Positions 27,101 through 33,277 of a DNA stretch of 64,000 nucleotides are shown here, piece by piece. Numbering within the stretch: position 1 is the first letter of the stretch; each line of letters begins with the position of its first letter. The position numbers and the translations under genes were made by a program. The notes beneath the pieces were generated by a model. That model was not told the origin of the DNA and made no database searches. It saw nothing but the letters and a program-made list of their open reading frames with translations. Source of the DNA: an uncultured Microbacterium sp. (lineage in GTDB: Bacteria > Actinomycetota > Actinomycetes > Actinomycetales > Microbacteriaceae); NCBI RefSeq assembly GCF_947489255.1, contig NZ_CANLCY010000003.1, forward strand, positions 62,001-126,000. Direction: 5' to 3'.

Positions 27101-27305
27101 CCTTGACAGCCTCCTCTATATGCACACTGTGCAGGTCGGCATGCGGTGGGGACTTCGGCCCGTGCCAGAGCATCCGCACGAAGGAAGAATTCGAGACCTC
27201 CTCACCCGCCGCTATAAATTCAACGACGTGGACGTGACCCACCGCGACCCCCTGTCCGCCCTCGACCCGGACGGGAACCTCCTTCCCCTGGTTGCGCCTG
27301 CCTGA
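24156..27305 (+). CDS. Large predicted nuclease-repeat protein (Mrr-like N-terminus), candidate defence effector
   Basis: 1049 aa. Residues about 54-205 fit an Mrr-like PD-(D/E)XK endonuclease core: HEFEKIATRIA (Glu56/58), GGDQQRDAESY (Asp85, Asp89, Glu91), then VVVACTVQKK (Gln123-Lys124) and a closing EPELIWIAQRYLDL. Residues about 230-660 are helical with TPR-like pairs, for example RAVAFYKRGQLLDALSELHKA. The last 150 residues contain KRITELRSRGWLDWHIIGAL, which I take to be a conserved C-terminal domain. GTG 24156 was used; ATG 24231 or 24243 are alternatives. It is convergent with SIR2-HerA. Nuclease activity is inferred from motifs only. Confidence 0.6.
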   Translation: MFEDGIAAPARSDVLVLSADDLMETMIRVMSGTIHSAEAFINAQLSVLSENNSHHEFEKIATRIARHRISANILIANGPVSAGGDQQRDAESYTTYIPEELPHSAGFAAAASRAPVVVACTVQKKSLKAKILADVAGICAIDADPVDLIAVFSATSIPEATTHKLKQLALKDHGVKLNVYSGMKVATLLAEPELIWIAQRYLDLPSHLVPLPETDTFPGWYTQLLGDLRHNEGPASLSPATQGEIAAGLRHATWDEDANSDLPEWIDFMGAFLAIENDDELVFRACYEMAIARFRGTGIAAGVEDLVRRALAIAATTEQTNILDDAAVLLSYWGGMWVSGAGRAEVAEVSAAHTALVNHIHNALSETDAEIYPVRTASLRGTLAWLHLLPDWGRIETTTGTPTRVDAAAGAGVVTDMDVIDDTIIDADDLVSLPTAMEHLTELAALLPRARGYALSRISDAVNLWAPLLATQPGYSSVRDAFDDAVAEVEGDATVAERCHSRAVAFYKRGQLLDALSELHKAKARCLRGDLADNAVNILRFISSIYLELDLNHAAKMYAFHAATFANLSNNEDTKIAVPAALFGAAAATHFTGCWMESSALTRIAMLAHATHAPGGFDFDRYPSLASQLENELQQLVIVRKFWPELEPLLEDAHTPGDLHDYLAEQAAQPDAVINEDEETFHQKASAYLTGPVFADLGPNRRADFYSLGVRWTFTFANEHRAVLAAEGFIAAFQVVLADIAKHHPVLMPCTVNATIVVTPTGRGRAAIASSETDVYAATITVSESATDVNRFARQLLATTFGLMSIPHVRPKEDLQSMIELMMADGLGHKLLCVRPYQESTDYLEHDKYAQWADASPPASSNAFIPTHDTPLAASTALGPGYDHEQFVTATRATYENAATWKYSMAAMLADDGVRKRITELRSRGWLDWHIIGALINVALQWRIENMGLDVGALDRSQEPAFLRRPEAADEPAIPRPIDLRDLDSLLYMHTVQVGMRWGLRPVPEHPHEGRIRDLLTRRYKFNDVDVTHRDPLSALDPDGNLLPLVAPA

Positions 27306-27621
27306 AATCCCGAGCCATTGAAGCGGGAGTCCGGCATGCGTCGCGCCGCGCGCGCTGTCGTCTGCTCTACGGGCGTATCCCTATCCTCGTTTCCGAAGTC
27401 TGGAGCCTCCAACAGACTCAGGGCGCTTCACAGATCGCGCTAACTGCCGGAGGCGGAAACACACAGATCTCGGGCAGCCTGGCTGATCCGACCCAACTGC
27501 ACGCTTGGAAGGACTAATGGACGCAACACGCCCGCCCAGTCATCGTCATCAAGCCCAATCGGTAGGGCGCAGCGACTGCCACCGACCCGCGCCGAGTAGT
27601 GCGGCTGGATCCCCTCTTGAA
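27306..27621. other. 316-bp non-coding gap between convergent island genes
   Basis: Lies between the stop codons of the nuclease-repeat gene and herA. Short open frames exist on both strands, but none has a plausible start with a ribosome site, a recognisable product or consistent codon usage. No strong terminator hairpin was found. It may hold gene remnants. Confidence 0.5.
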
Positions 27622-29598
27622 CTAGAACGGCGGCCGTTCGGTCTCGTCTGCGAGCTCTGGCGTTGCGCCTGTAGCCGCGAGCGTGATCGGCCCCTTCGAC
27701 CACTCGGTGGTTACGGACATCGTTCTGCTGTTCGGCTCGAAGACTTCAGGCATCGCGGAAATCTTGGCCACGACTGGAACCTGTGCGGACACGCCGGCCA
27801 AAACGCATGCCCCGGTGGGCAAGATGGGCAGCGACTCGAAAGACACGCGATCTAGGTATGCGACAGCCTTCTCGACCGCATGTATGTCCAGGTTGTTGAT
27901 GAGACGATGCAAGAAGTAGTTATGCAACTGCGAGATGATGGTCTCCGAGATGTCGTGGGGCCGTTGACTTGCGATGGTGAGGAAGACCCCGAACTTGCGC
28001 CCCTCCTTGATGATCTCTTCGAACGTCTCCAGCCTGTAATCTCGCCAGGCCTCACTCTCACGCGATGACTCAGTCGACAGGATGTTGTGCGCTTCGTCGA
28101 TGATGAGGTTCAGGTAGTGCTCGTTCGACGCATCCGATTCTTTCTTGGCGTCGTACAGGTACTTGCAGAGAAGCATCGGTATGACCTTGCGCATCGAGAG
28201 GTTGACGTCCCGAAGCGACACGATTGCTAGGGGACGGTCGGCGAGCGGTACATCAGAGATCTCGACGAGCTTCTTGATATCGGGCACACGCGTCTCAAGC
28301 CGCTTGATCAGTGGGGAAAGGTGCTCTCTGTTCGAGAACCCGCTGATGATGTCGTTGTAGTACTGGAGCACAATCTTGAACCGGACGAGATCTATGCCCT
28401 CGCGCACCTGGCTGAAGTCGACCTGAAGCGCGGTGATCTTGTCCTTCGTGAGACCCTGCCACCGCGCATCGTCAGGATCCAGCGGTCGATTAGTCCATGC
28501 ACCCCAGTAGAACTTTCGGAGCGTGCTGTTGTAGTGCAGGTTCGTTTGGAAGTCGTCGACAAGGTCGTCTAGTTCCTGCGGAGCGTGCACTCCGAGACAG
28601 GTCCTCACTTCGAGAAGCAGGTTGATGACGGTCTGGCGGTCGATCGACACGTCGTTGCTCTTCGTGGCACGGAGAACCATCTCGCCAATGACGTCGAGCA
28701 GGTCTGCCGGGTCGGCTAGGCGACGCTCCCAGAAGTCGCTCGCCAGGACACGAGCGAGAAACGGCGCCTGCGTCTTCTCGGTAGCGTCAAGGAGTACCGA
28801 CCAGAACGTGACGTCCTCGACGGCCGATGCGGGGAGTGGGATCCTCGCGCCCCCCTCTTTTGCGTGCGTCGATAGCACGTACTCTCGCTTGTTTTCAGCG
28901 GAGGTGATGACCGACGTCGAACGGGCCGCCCCGCCCTCAGAAGACCTGTCGACGTACTCGCCATTGAAGTCGATGAGGACGAACTGCGAACGCTCACGAA
29001 ATCCGGGGCTCGTCCCGAAGGCGTTGAACAGTTCGTGATAGAGCTTCGAGAGCGTGTACGACTTGCCACTGCCGGTGTTACCAAAGATGCCGATGTGGCT
29101 CCCGAATATCTGGTCCACTCCGATTACCACGCGCTGCGCGGGCTCCATCGCGAGGGTTCCGATCTCGATCGAGGCGTCCCCTGGTGCCACGAAGGTATGA
29201 ACGAGCCCGAACTCGCTCTCACTCAGGATGAAACACTCGTTGTCAAGCAGAGGCATCTCACGGACGCCCCGCTCGAACCTCCCATTGTCGAGATAACCAA
29301 TGAGACTGACATCCAGCGTCCGAAGGACCCTGTCGTCGTCAGTTCTGAAGGCACCCGAGGCGGCACGGTTCTCGGCGATGTGCTCGCCATCAACCTTCGC
29401 GATGAGCTCTACGAAGCCCTTCGTTATCTTGACGTAGCTGGCGACCGCGACGTTTCGAACGATGCCTCCGCGATAGAGAAGGTGGGCGCCGTTCTTCAGC
29501 TTGTCGACCTGAACAGAGATTCGCCGCCCCTCAACAGCCGTGACACGTCCGACCCGAAACACAGCATCGCGCTGGAGCTCTGCATCGACGTCACGCAT
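27622..29598 (-). CDS. herA: HerA-type hexameric ATPase of a SIR2-HerA defence pair
   Basis: 658 aa. The N-terminal HAS-barrel is at about residues 12-85 (VGRVTAVEGRRISVQVDK). The RecA/FtsK-like motor has Walker A GNTGSGKS at about 173-180, an insertion rich in helices, Walker B LIIDEAHN (Asp-Glu near 501-502) and the distal TIASQRPHDIS. HerA rings act as DNA-dependent motors; beside SIR2 they form an antiphage complex. ATG 29598 overlaps the SIR2 stop by 8 bp and puts the HAS-barrel at the N-terminus. A TTG at 29631 is less likely. Confidence 0.92.
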   Translation of the reverse strand: MRDVDAELQRDAVFRVGRVTAVEGRRISVQVDKLKNGAHLLYRGGIVRNVAVASYVKITKGFVELIAKVDGEHIAENRAASGAFRTDDDRVLRTLDVSLIGYLDNGRFERGVREMPLLDNECFILSESEFGLVHTFVAPGDASIEIGTLAMEPAQRVVIGVDQIFGSHIGIFGNTGSGKSYTLSKLYHELFNAFGTSPGFRERSQFVLIDFNGEYVDRSSEGGAARSTSVITSAENKREYVLSTHAKEGGARIPLPASAVEDVTFWSVLLDATEKTQAPFLARVLASDFWERRLADPADLLDVIGEMVLRATKSNDVSIDRQTVINLLLEVRTCLGVHAPQELDDLVDDFQTNLHYNSTLRKFYWGAWTNRPLDPDDARWQGLTKDKITALQVDFSQVREGIDLVRFKIVLQYYNDIISGFSNREHLSPLIKRLETRVPDIKKLVEISDVPLADRPLAIVSLRDVNLSMRKVIPMLLCKYLYDAKKESDASNEHYLNLIIDEAHNILSTESSRESEAWRDYRLETFEEIIKEGRKFGVFLTIASQRPHDISETIISQLHNYFLHRLINNLDIHAVEKAVAYLDRVSFESLPILPTGACVLAGVSAQVPVVAKISAMPEVFEPNSRTMSVTTEWSKGPITLAATGATPELADETERPPF

Positions 29599-30853
29599 CA
29601 GGCGTGTTCTCTTGTCCAACCCTGACGTCAAGCTCGACTACGTGGTCGGGTGCAGGCAACGGGTCGGATATCAGCGGCGCGAAGTACGTCTCGCGCAGGC
29701 GGTCAAAATCGATAACCAGCTCGTCATCGCCCTCTGCTGGCGCGAAGGGTGTCACAAGAAGAACGTTTCCGTTTTTCACTTCAGACTCTGGCAGGAGCGC
29801 CTCATAGTCCGCTCGATGAGACCGGCGGTAGCAGAAGACAATCACCTGGAGCGTGGGGTTTGTTCGTGCCGCACGGAGGACGAGGTCGCGGATGTGCTCA
29901 TCTCTGAACGAGAATCCGTGAACGAGGAGGAGGCTGTTCTCCTTCTCTAGTTCATTCGCGAAGCGACGGAACAGTTCGTAGTACGTCTCGTTCAGGACGG
30001 TCGTCGCGAACTTGCTCTTCTCCGGGTTGACGATCGCAAGCGTGTCGTATGCGGCGGTGAACTGTTGGATCGCATCGGTGAGGAGCTTCCCGGAAGCCGC
30101 TGTTATGAGCGCTGAGAGATCGAGCCCCTCCGCGGACGCGATAGGGAGGAGATCGCCCTCGGCAGCGTCGTAGGCGTCTCCAACTTGTCCAACCAGCTCC
30201 AGTCCGTGGTCGTAGAAGATGCGATCAGAGGTTTCATCGTTGGACTCAACTCTCCACCCGACAGAACCGTGAACTTTGTAAAGGTCGATGACTGGAATCT
30301 CAGAGCGACGTTCGAAGCGTGTCGTCTGGCGGTAGCGGATCGACCCGAACTCCCCCAGGTCCAAGCGCGGGCGAATCTTCCCGCTGAATCCGTCGACAAC
30401 CTCGATACCGATCTGCTCAAGAGAGACCTCGAACACCATGTCGATGTTCGTAGTGAACACGTTCGCTTGTTTGCCGAGAAGCGACGATCGGCGTCTAAGT
30501 AGCACGTTGTTGAGGGTGCGAAAAAACTGGGCGTACGACTGCACCACTCCGGTCGCGTCGGCGTGAAGCGGGATAAGTTGTCGATTGGGTCGAACGACGT
30601 GCTGGAAGAAGTATCCCTGGATCGACGCGCGAACCAGCTGTTTCGTCTCCGGGAGGACAGCCTTCTCTTCGAGTTCCGTAAGCGCTGTCTCGATGTCACC
30701 TAGTCGCCCGAAGAAGCTGCTCGGCGTGCCCGCACCGATCAGAAAGTTCACATGCGAGTCCTGGACCATCGTCCTGAATCGCTCGACACTCAGCCCGTCT
30801 GCTCCACCCACCTGCTTCGGCGGGGAAGCCGAGAGGCGAACCTCAGCGCTCAC
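29591..30853 (-). CDS. SIR2-family NADase of a SIR2-HerA defence pair
   Basis: 420 aa. Sirtuin-fold NAD site: NFLIGAGTP at residues 36-44, FTTNIDMVFE with Asn136 and Asp138, KVHGSVGW with the catalytic-type His195, and LLLVHGFSFRDEHIRDL near 308-325. In SIR2-HerA (Nezha-type) systems the SIR2 subunit degrades NAD+ on phage infection and HerA completes the complex. All NAD-binding and catalytic positions appear intact, so it is predicted active. GTG 30853 starts the frame; GGCGGGG lies about 10 bp upstream. It is first of the two-gene operon. Confidence 0.92.
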   Translation of the reverse strand: MSAEVRLSASPPKQVGGADGLSVERFRTMVQDSHVNFLIGAGTPSSFFGRLGDIETALTELEEKAVLPETKQLVRASIQGYFFQHVVRPNRQLIPLHADATGVVQSYAQFFRTLNNVLLRRRSSLLGKQANVFTTNIDMVFEVSLEQIGIEVVDGFSGKIRPRLDLGEFGSIRYRQTTRFERRSEIPVIDLYKVHGSVGWRVESNDETSDRIFYDHGLELVGQVGDAYDAAEGDLLPIASAEGLDLSALITAASGKLLTDAIQQFTAAYDTLAIVNPEKSKFATTVLNETYYELFRRFANELEKENSLLLVHGFSFRDEHIRDLVLRAARTNPTLQVIVFCYRRSHRADYEALLPESEVKNGNVLLVTPFAPAEGDDELVIDFDRLRETYFAPLISDPLPAPDHVVELDVRVGQENTPDA

Positions 30854-31060
30854 GCGCTAAACCCCGCCACTTCGCTAAGCGTCGCTGTCATAACTTGATT
30901 GCATATTTCGATTCGCTGCATGTCCTGAGGCATCCTCGCTTTTTCGCTCTGATTATGACAGGAGGCGACGAGACGTAAGGAGGCTGGGGCGCCACCTCTG
31001 GAGCCGTCAACACGCCTGTCTTGAGTAACTCTGAGCCAGACGTGTTGACGTTCGGCGGGT

Positions 31061-31684
31061 CTAGGCCGCCTTCGCTCCACTCCGCTCGAACTTATCCAGG
31101 ATCTTCTCGAGCCGCTGGAGGCTCGTCTGCCCGCGGTGATGGGAGGCGTACTGGATCACGATGGCCCGGTCGTATTCGCCGAGGGCGTCGAGCTCCTTCA
31201 GTCGCGAGGTGGTGAGAATCTCAGCGGTCGAGTCGTGCCAGCCGTTGTAGCCCTCCCAGACGACGCCTTCGAGTGCCTTCACGGCATCGTCCGAGAGGTT
31301 CGCGCTCATCACCTCGCGGGTGACCACGTTGTAGGCGCCGACCAGCTTCGCCCAGGCCTCGAAGTTCTCTGTCGGCCACTCGACCAAGACCACAATGCTC
31401 TTCTTGAGGTGGTGGATCTTGTCCATCAGCTTCCGGGTTGGGCACCAGGCGAGCACCACGCCCCCGTCCGTCACCTGACCGGATCGCTCAGTGACGATCG
31501 GCAGCTTGGCGAACTCCTTGTGATAGTTCGCGTTGGACTTAAGCGGGCAGACGATCGTCAGCCGCGCCTTGTGCCGCTGGGCGACGTAGATACCGATCGC
31601 CTTGCCGGCCTCGATGATGGCGTGGCCCTCAATCCACGGGACATAGAGGTGTTGGTGCTTCAGGTACTCCGGATCGATCGACAT
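31061..31684 (-). CDS. Conserved-looking protein of unknown function (207 aa)
   Basis: Not recognised. The sequence alternates hydrophobic strands and helices (KARLTIVCPLKSN, DGGVVLAWCPTRKL, SIVVLVEWPTENFEAW, RAIVIQYASHHRG), which suggests a Rossmann-like alpha/beta fold. The C-terminal helix LQRLEKILDKFERS is amphipathic. There is no obvious nucleotide loop, signal peptide or membrane segment. ATG 31684 overlaps the upstream stop as TGATG with TGGAG before it, so the two genes are coupled. It is 207 bp upstream of SIR2 on the same strand and may be co-transcribed with SIR2-HerA. Confidence 0.75.
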   Translation of the reverse strand: MSIDPEYLKHQHLYVPWIEGHAIIEAGKAIGIYVAQRHKARLTIVCPLKSNANYHKEFAKLPIVTERSGQVTDGGVVLAWCPTRKLMDKIHHLKKSIVVLVEWPTENFEAWAKLVGAYNVVTREVMSANLSDDAVKALEGVVWEGYNGWHDSTAEILTTSRLKELDALGEYDRAIVIQYASHHRGQTSLQRLEKILDKFERSGAKAA

Positions 31685-31956
31685 CACTTGCTCCAATCGA
31701 CCGGCTCGGGCTTCATCTCGATGCGCGTGTTGTCCGCGATCAGCTGAGCCCAGTCCGACAGTTCGGGCTCAGTGATCGAGCCGCCGTAGCCATGAAAGAG
31801 ACGCTGGAGCGCGGGCTTGATCTCGTCGACCGGGTGTCCGGCGTAGTGCTGACGAAGCTGGTCGATGTCGTGGGTCTGATCCGCGGCCAACTTGACCATG
31901 CCTTCGTCGACCATCTGCCGGAGCGCGTTTTCGTTAAAGGAGAAGGAACTGCTCAC
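31684..31956 (-). CDS. Small protein of unknown function (90 aa)
   Basis: Begins MSSSFSFNENALRQMVDEGM and is predicted mostly helical, with a central GHPVDEIKPALQRLF and an acidic TEPELSDWAQLIADNTRIE. The layout (FSFNE start, a long helix, a PVxEVKPAL-like segment, a final WAxxIxxxTRI) resembles small actinobacterial phage or mobile-element proteins as I remember them; I cannot name a family. It is the middle gene of the three-gene cassette and is coupled to the 207-aa gene by a 1-bp overlap. Confidence 0.7.
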   Translation of the reverse strand: MSSSFSFNENALRQMVDEGMVKLAADQTHDIDQLRQHYAGHPVDEIKPALQRLFHGYGGSITEPELSDWAQLIADNTRIEMKPEPVDWSK

Positions 31957-32088
31957 AGTGCAACTGCTTTCTCGCCCCTTGGATGGGGCGACAGCCGCGA
32001 AGCTGAAAGCGCGCTCTGACGAGTCAACACGTGAAGGTCTGACAGGGAGGACCGGCCGGACGAAGCCGACCGATCCTCCCTCGGACCG

Positions 32089-32217
32089 TTAGCCCTTACC
32101 GAGCGTCGAGCCAGCCTTCGACTTGGCGGGCTTGCTCGACGAGTTGGACGCGAGCGTCTTTCCCGCCTTGCTGAGTGCCGACTTCGAGGGCTTACTCGAC
32201 CGTGACGACTTCGCCAT
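32089..32217 (-). CDS. Very small Lys/Ser-rich basic protein (42 aa)
   Basis: MAKSSRSSKPSKSALSKAGK begins a product made almost entirely of Lys, Ser, Ala, Gly and Thr, with about ten Lys and only one Arg. Two imperfect repeats of the pattern SKAGxTL are visible, the second near the C-terminus. Such composition suggests a disordered nucleic-acid-binding peptide. AAGGAAG precedes ATG 32217 at good spacing. It ends 132 bp before the 90-aa gene on the same strand, so it probably heads the cassette. Function unknown. Confidence 0.6.
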   Translation of the reverse strand: MAKSSRSSKPSKSALSKAGKTLASNSSSKPAKSKAGSTLGKG

Positions 32218-32284
32218 GGTTCGCTTCCTTTCCGCGGTGGGTGGAAGCAGATCCCCACGCGCCCGGAGGTCCGAGCGTTTGATC

Positions 32285-32403
32285 GAGGCCATACGGGCCT
32301 CTAGAGTCAAGGAGTCTGCCCAGACACCTCAGCCCCGATCCGCTGCAAGTCGAGCTTCGCTCGCTTCTCAGCGATCGGGGCTTTTCCTTGCCCCTTGACT
32401 CTA
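32285..32403. ncRNA. Hairpin-rich segment, candidate structured RNA or leader
   Basis: Successive stems lie within 119 bp. GAGGCC/GGCCTC is at 32285-32301. An 11-bp outer pair, TAGAGTCAAGG (32302-32312) with CCTTGACTCTA (32393-32403), encloses a short GTCT/AGAC hairpin and a long stem starting AGCCCCGATC (32331-32340) and closing GATCGGGGCT (32373-32382). On the plus strand the long stem is followed by TTTTCC, like a terminator. On the minus strand it would be the leader of the 42-aa gene. The strand and the existence of a transcript are unproven. Confidence 0.4.
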
Positions 32404-32985
32404 CGCACACCCTCCGACATCGCGTCAATGTGCCCTATTTAGGACATGTGGACAACTCTGCCAATTACGGCCCCGAAAGGGGCCTCTGAGGGCGCTTTAG
32501 GGCCAACTCTATGGATAGATCACCCCGTGCGAACTACAGTCGTGTGATTTTACGACTCGCGAACCGCTGAATCGCGGAGGTCGACACTCAGCGCCTGCGA
32601 CAAAGACGGTGACGTGGTCAAATTTTGGGGCAACTTTTACGAGAGCTCCTCTTGAACGCAGCCAAAGCCCGACGCACCGGCCGCAGACGTCAAACCGAAG
32701 GCTCGCGGTGTTCTCGGAAATAAACCCGAGTGTCGATCCGGGGCAGGTCGCGCGAATCGTCAGCGCCATGGCCCGCGAGCAGCTGTCGAGAGAGCGAGGG
32801 CGGAACGAACCGGACTCGCAGTCACGTTAGGACAGTGGCCGCCGGCGCCGATAGAAACCCTGCGGGATCGAAAACATCTCGCGGCGCATTTGCCCGATGA
32901 GAGGCGGATTGGCACGTCAACGACGCGAGTTCTCCCGCACCCTCAACGCATAGGAGCGATCCATCTTGCACCGGCGGAGAATTAC
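32404..32985. other. Non-coding stretch at the right end of the island
   Basis: About 580 bp with unusually AT-rich patches. It contains a GGCCCC-GAAA-GGGGCC hairpin at 32469-32484. A 73-codon plus-strand frame at 32609-32830 is listed separately as doubtful. No integrase, attachment repeat or RNA gene was recognised. Confidence 0.45.
32609..32830 (+). CDS. Doubtful small protein (73 aa)
   Basis: A GTG-started frame whose second half, VDPGQVARIVSAMAREQLSR, looks helical and protein-like, while the first half is Arg/Ser/Pro-rich. No good Shine-Dalgarno is seen before GTG 32609. It may be a remnant of a mobile-element gene or a chance frame. It is the only plus-strand candidate to the right of herA within the island. 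Confidence 0.25.
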   Translation: MTWSNFGATFTRAPLERSQSPTHRPQTSNRRLAVFSEINPSVDPGQVARIVSAMAREQLSRERGRNEPDSQSR

Positions 32986-32987
32986 GA

Positions 32988-33027
32988 ACGCCCGATCAGA
33001 CAAACTTCCGTGTGTCTGATCGGGCGT
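32988..33027 (-). terminator. Terminator of the tRNA-Ala gene
   Basis: A perfect 15-bp stem: ACGCCCGATCAGACA (32988-33002) with TGTCTGATCGGGCGT (33013-33027), loop of 10. It lies 8 bp beyond the tRNA 3' end in the direction of transcription and is followed by TTCGTAATTC on the minus strand. Confidence 0.8.
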
Positions 33028-33035
33028 CCAGTCGG

Positions 33036-33108
33036 TGGACCTGAGGGGATTCGAACCCCTGACCTCCTCGATGCGAACGAGGCGCGCTACCAACTGCGCC
33101 ACAGGCCC
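33036..33108 (-). tRNA. tRNA-Ala (anticodon CGC)
   Basis: A 73-nt cloverleaf on the minus strand. The acceptor GGGCCTG pairs with CAGGTCC and includes the G3-U70 wobble that defines alanine tRNAs. The anticodon stem CCTCG/CGAGG holds loop TTCGCAT, giving CGC. The T-arm has GGTTCGAATCC. CCA is not encoded. It flanks the island, a usual integration target. Confidence 0.95.
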
Positions 33109-33277
33109 GGAAACCTCGTAAACACTATCACGTCACGTGCACGTCACCCGACGCGGGGCGCAGCCCGGGCGCGCCGCACCACGACGACGAGACCGGGTCC
33201 ACGCGGGATATGCCGGAGGGAGCATGACGAGACGCGGGCGCCGCTCGCCGGCATCCGTCAGACGGTGCGAGCGGGGC

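Larger units (their letters stand above)
23600..33035. other. Putative genomic (defence) island
   Basis: Composition and content change here. Third codon positions carry far more A and T than in flanking genes. Genes are spaced rather than overlapping with neighbours, and housekeeping functions are absent. The segment holds an HTH protein, a nuclease-repeat protein, SIR2-HerA, three unknown small genes and 0.8 kb of non-coding DNA, and it abuts a tRNA-Ala gene. No integrase and no direct-repeat attachment sites were seen, so the exact borders are estimates. Confidence 0.55.

Noticed and set aside
27306..27621. Short open frames in the gap between the nuclease-repeat gene and herA, including one ending near 27517
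   Set aside because: No start codon with a ribosome site, no recognisable product, and mixed codon usage. Treated as non-coding or remnant.
29599..29631. TTG start of HerA eleven codons upstream
   Set aside because: ATG 29598 overlaps the SIR2 stop in the usual coupled manner and places the HAS-barrel at the expected distance.
30854..31080. 76-codon minus-strand frame between the 207-aa gene and SIR2
   Set aside because: Arg-rich first half, overlaps the end of the 207-aa gene, no Shine-Dalgarno. More likely leader or promoter DNA for SIR2-HerA.
32509..32769. 86-codon minus-strand frame in the island's right end
   Set aside because: Overlaps a competing plus-strand frame, no ribosome site, and Cys/Arg-rich composition unlike the neighbours.
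33036..33108. Attachment-site duplication of the tRNA-Ala 3' end
   Set aside because: No second copy of the T-arm and acceptor sequence was found near the left border at 23.5-24.1 kb, so no att sites are claimed.
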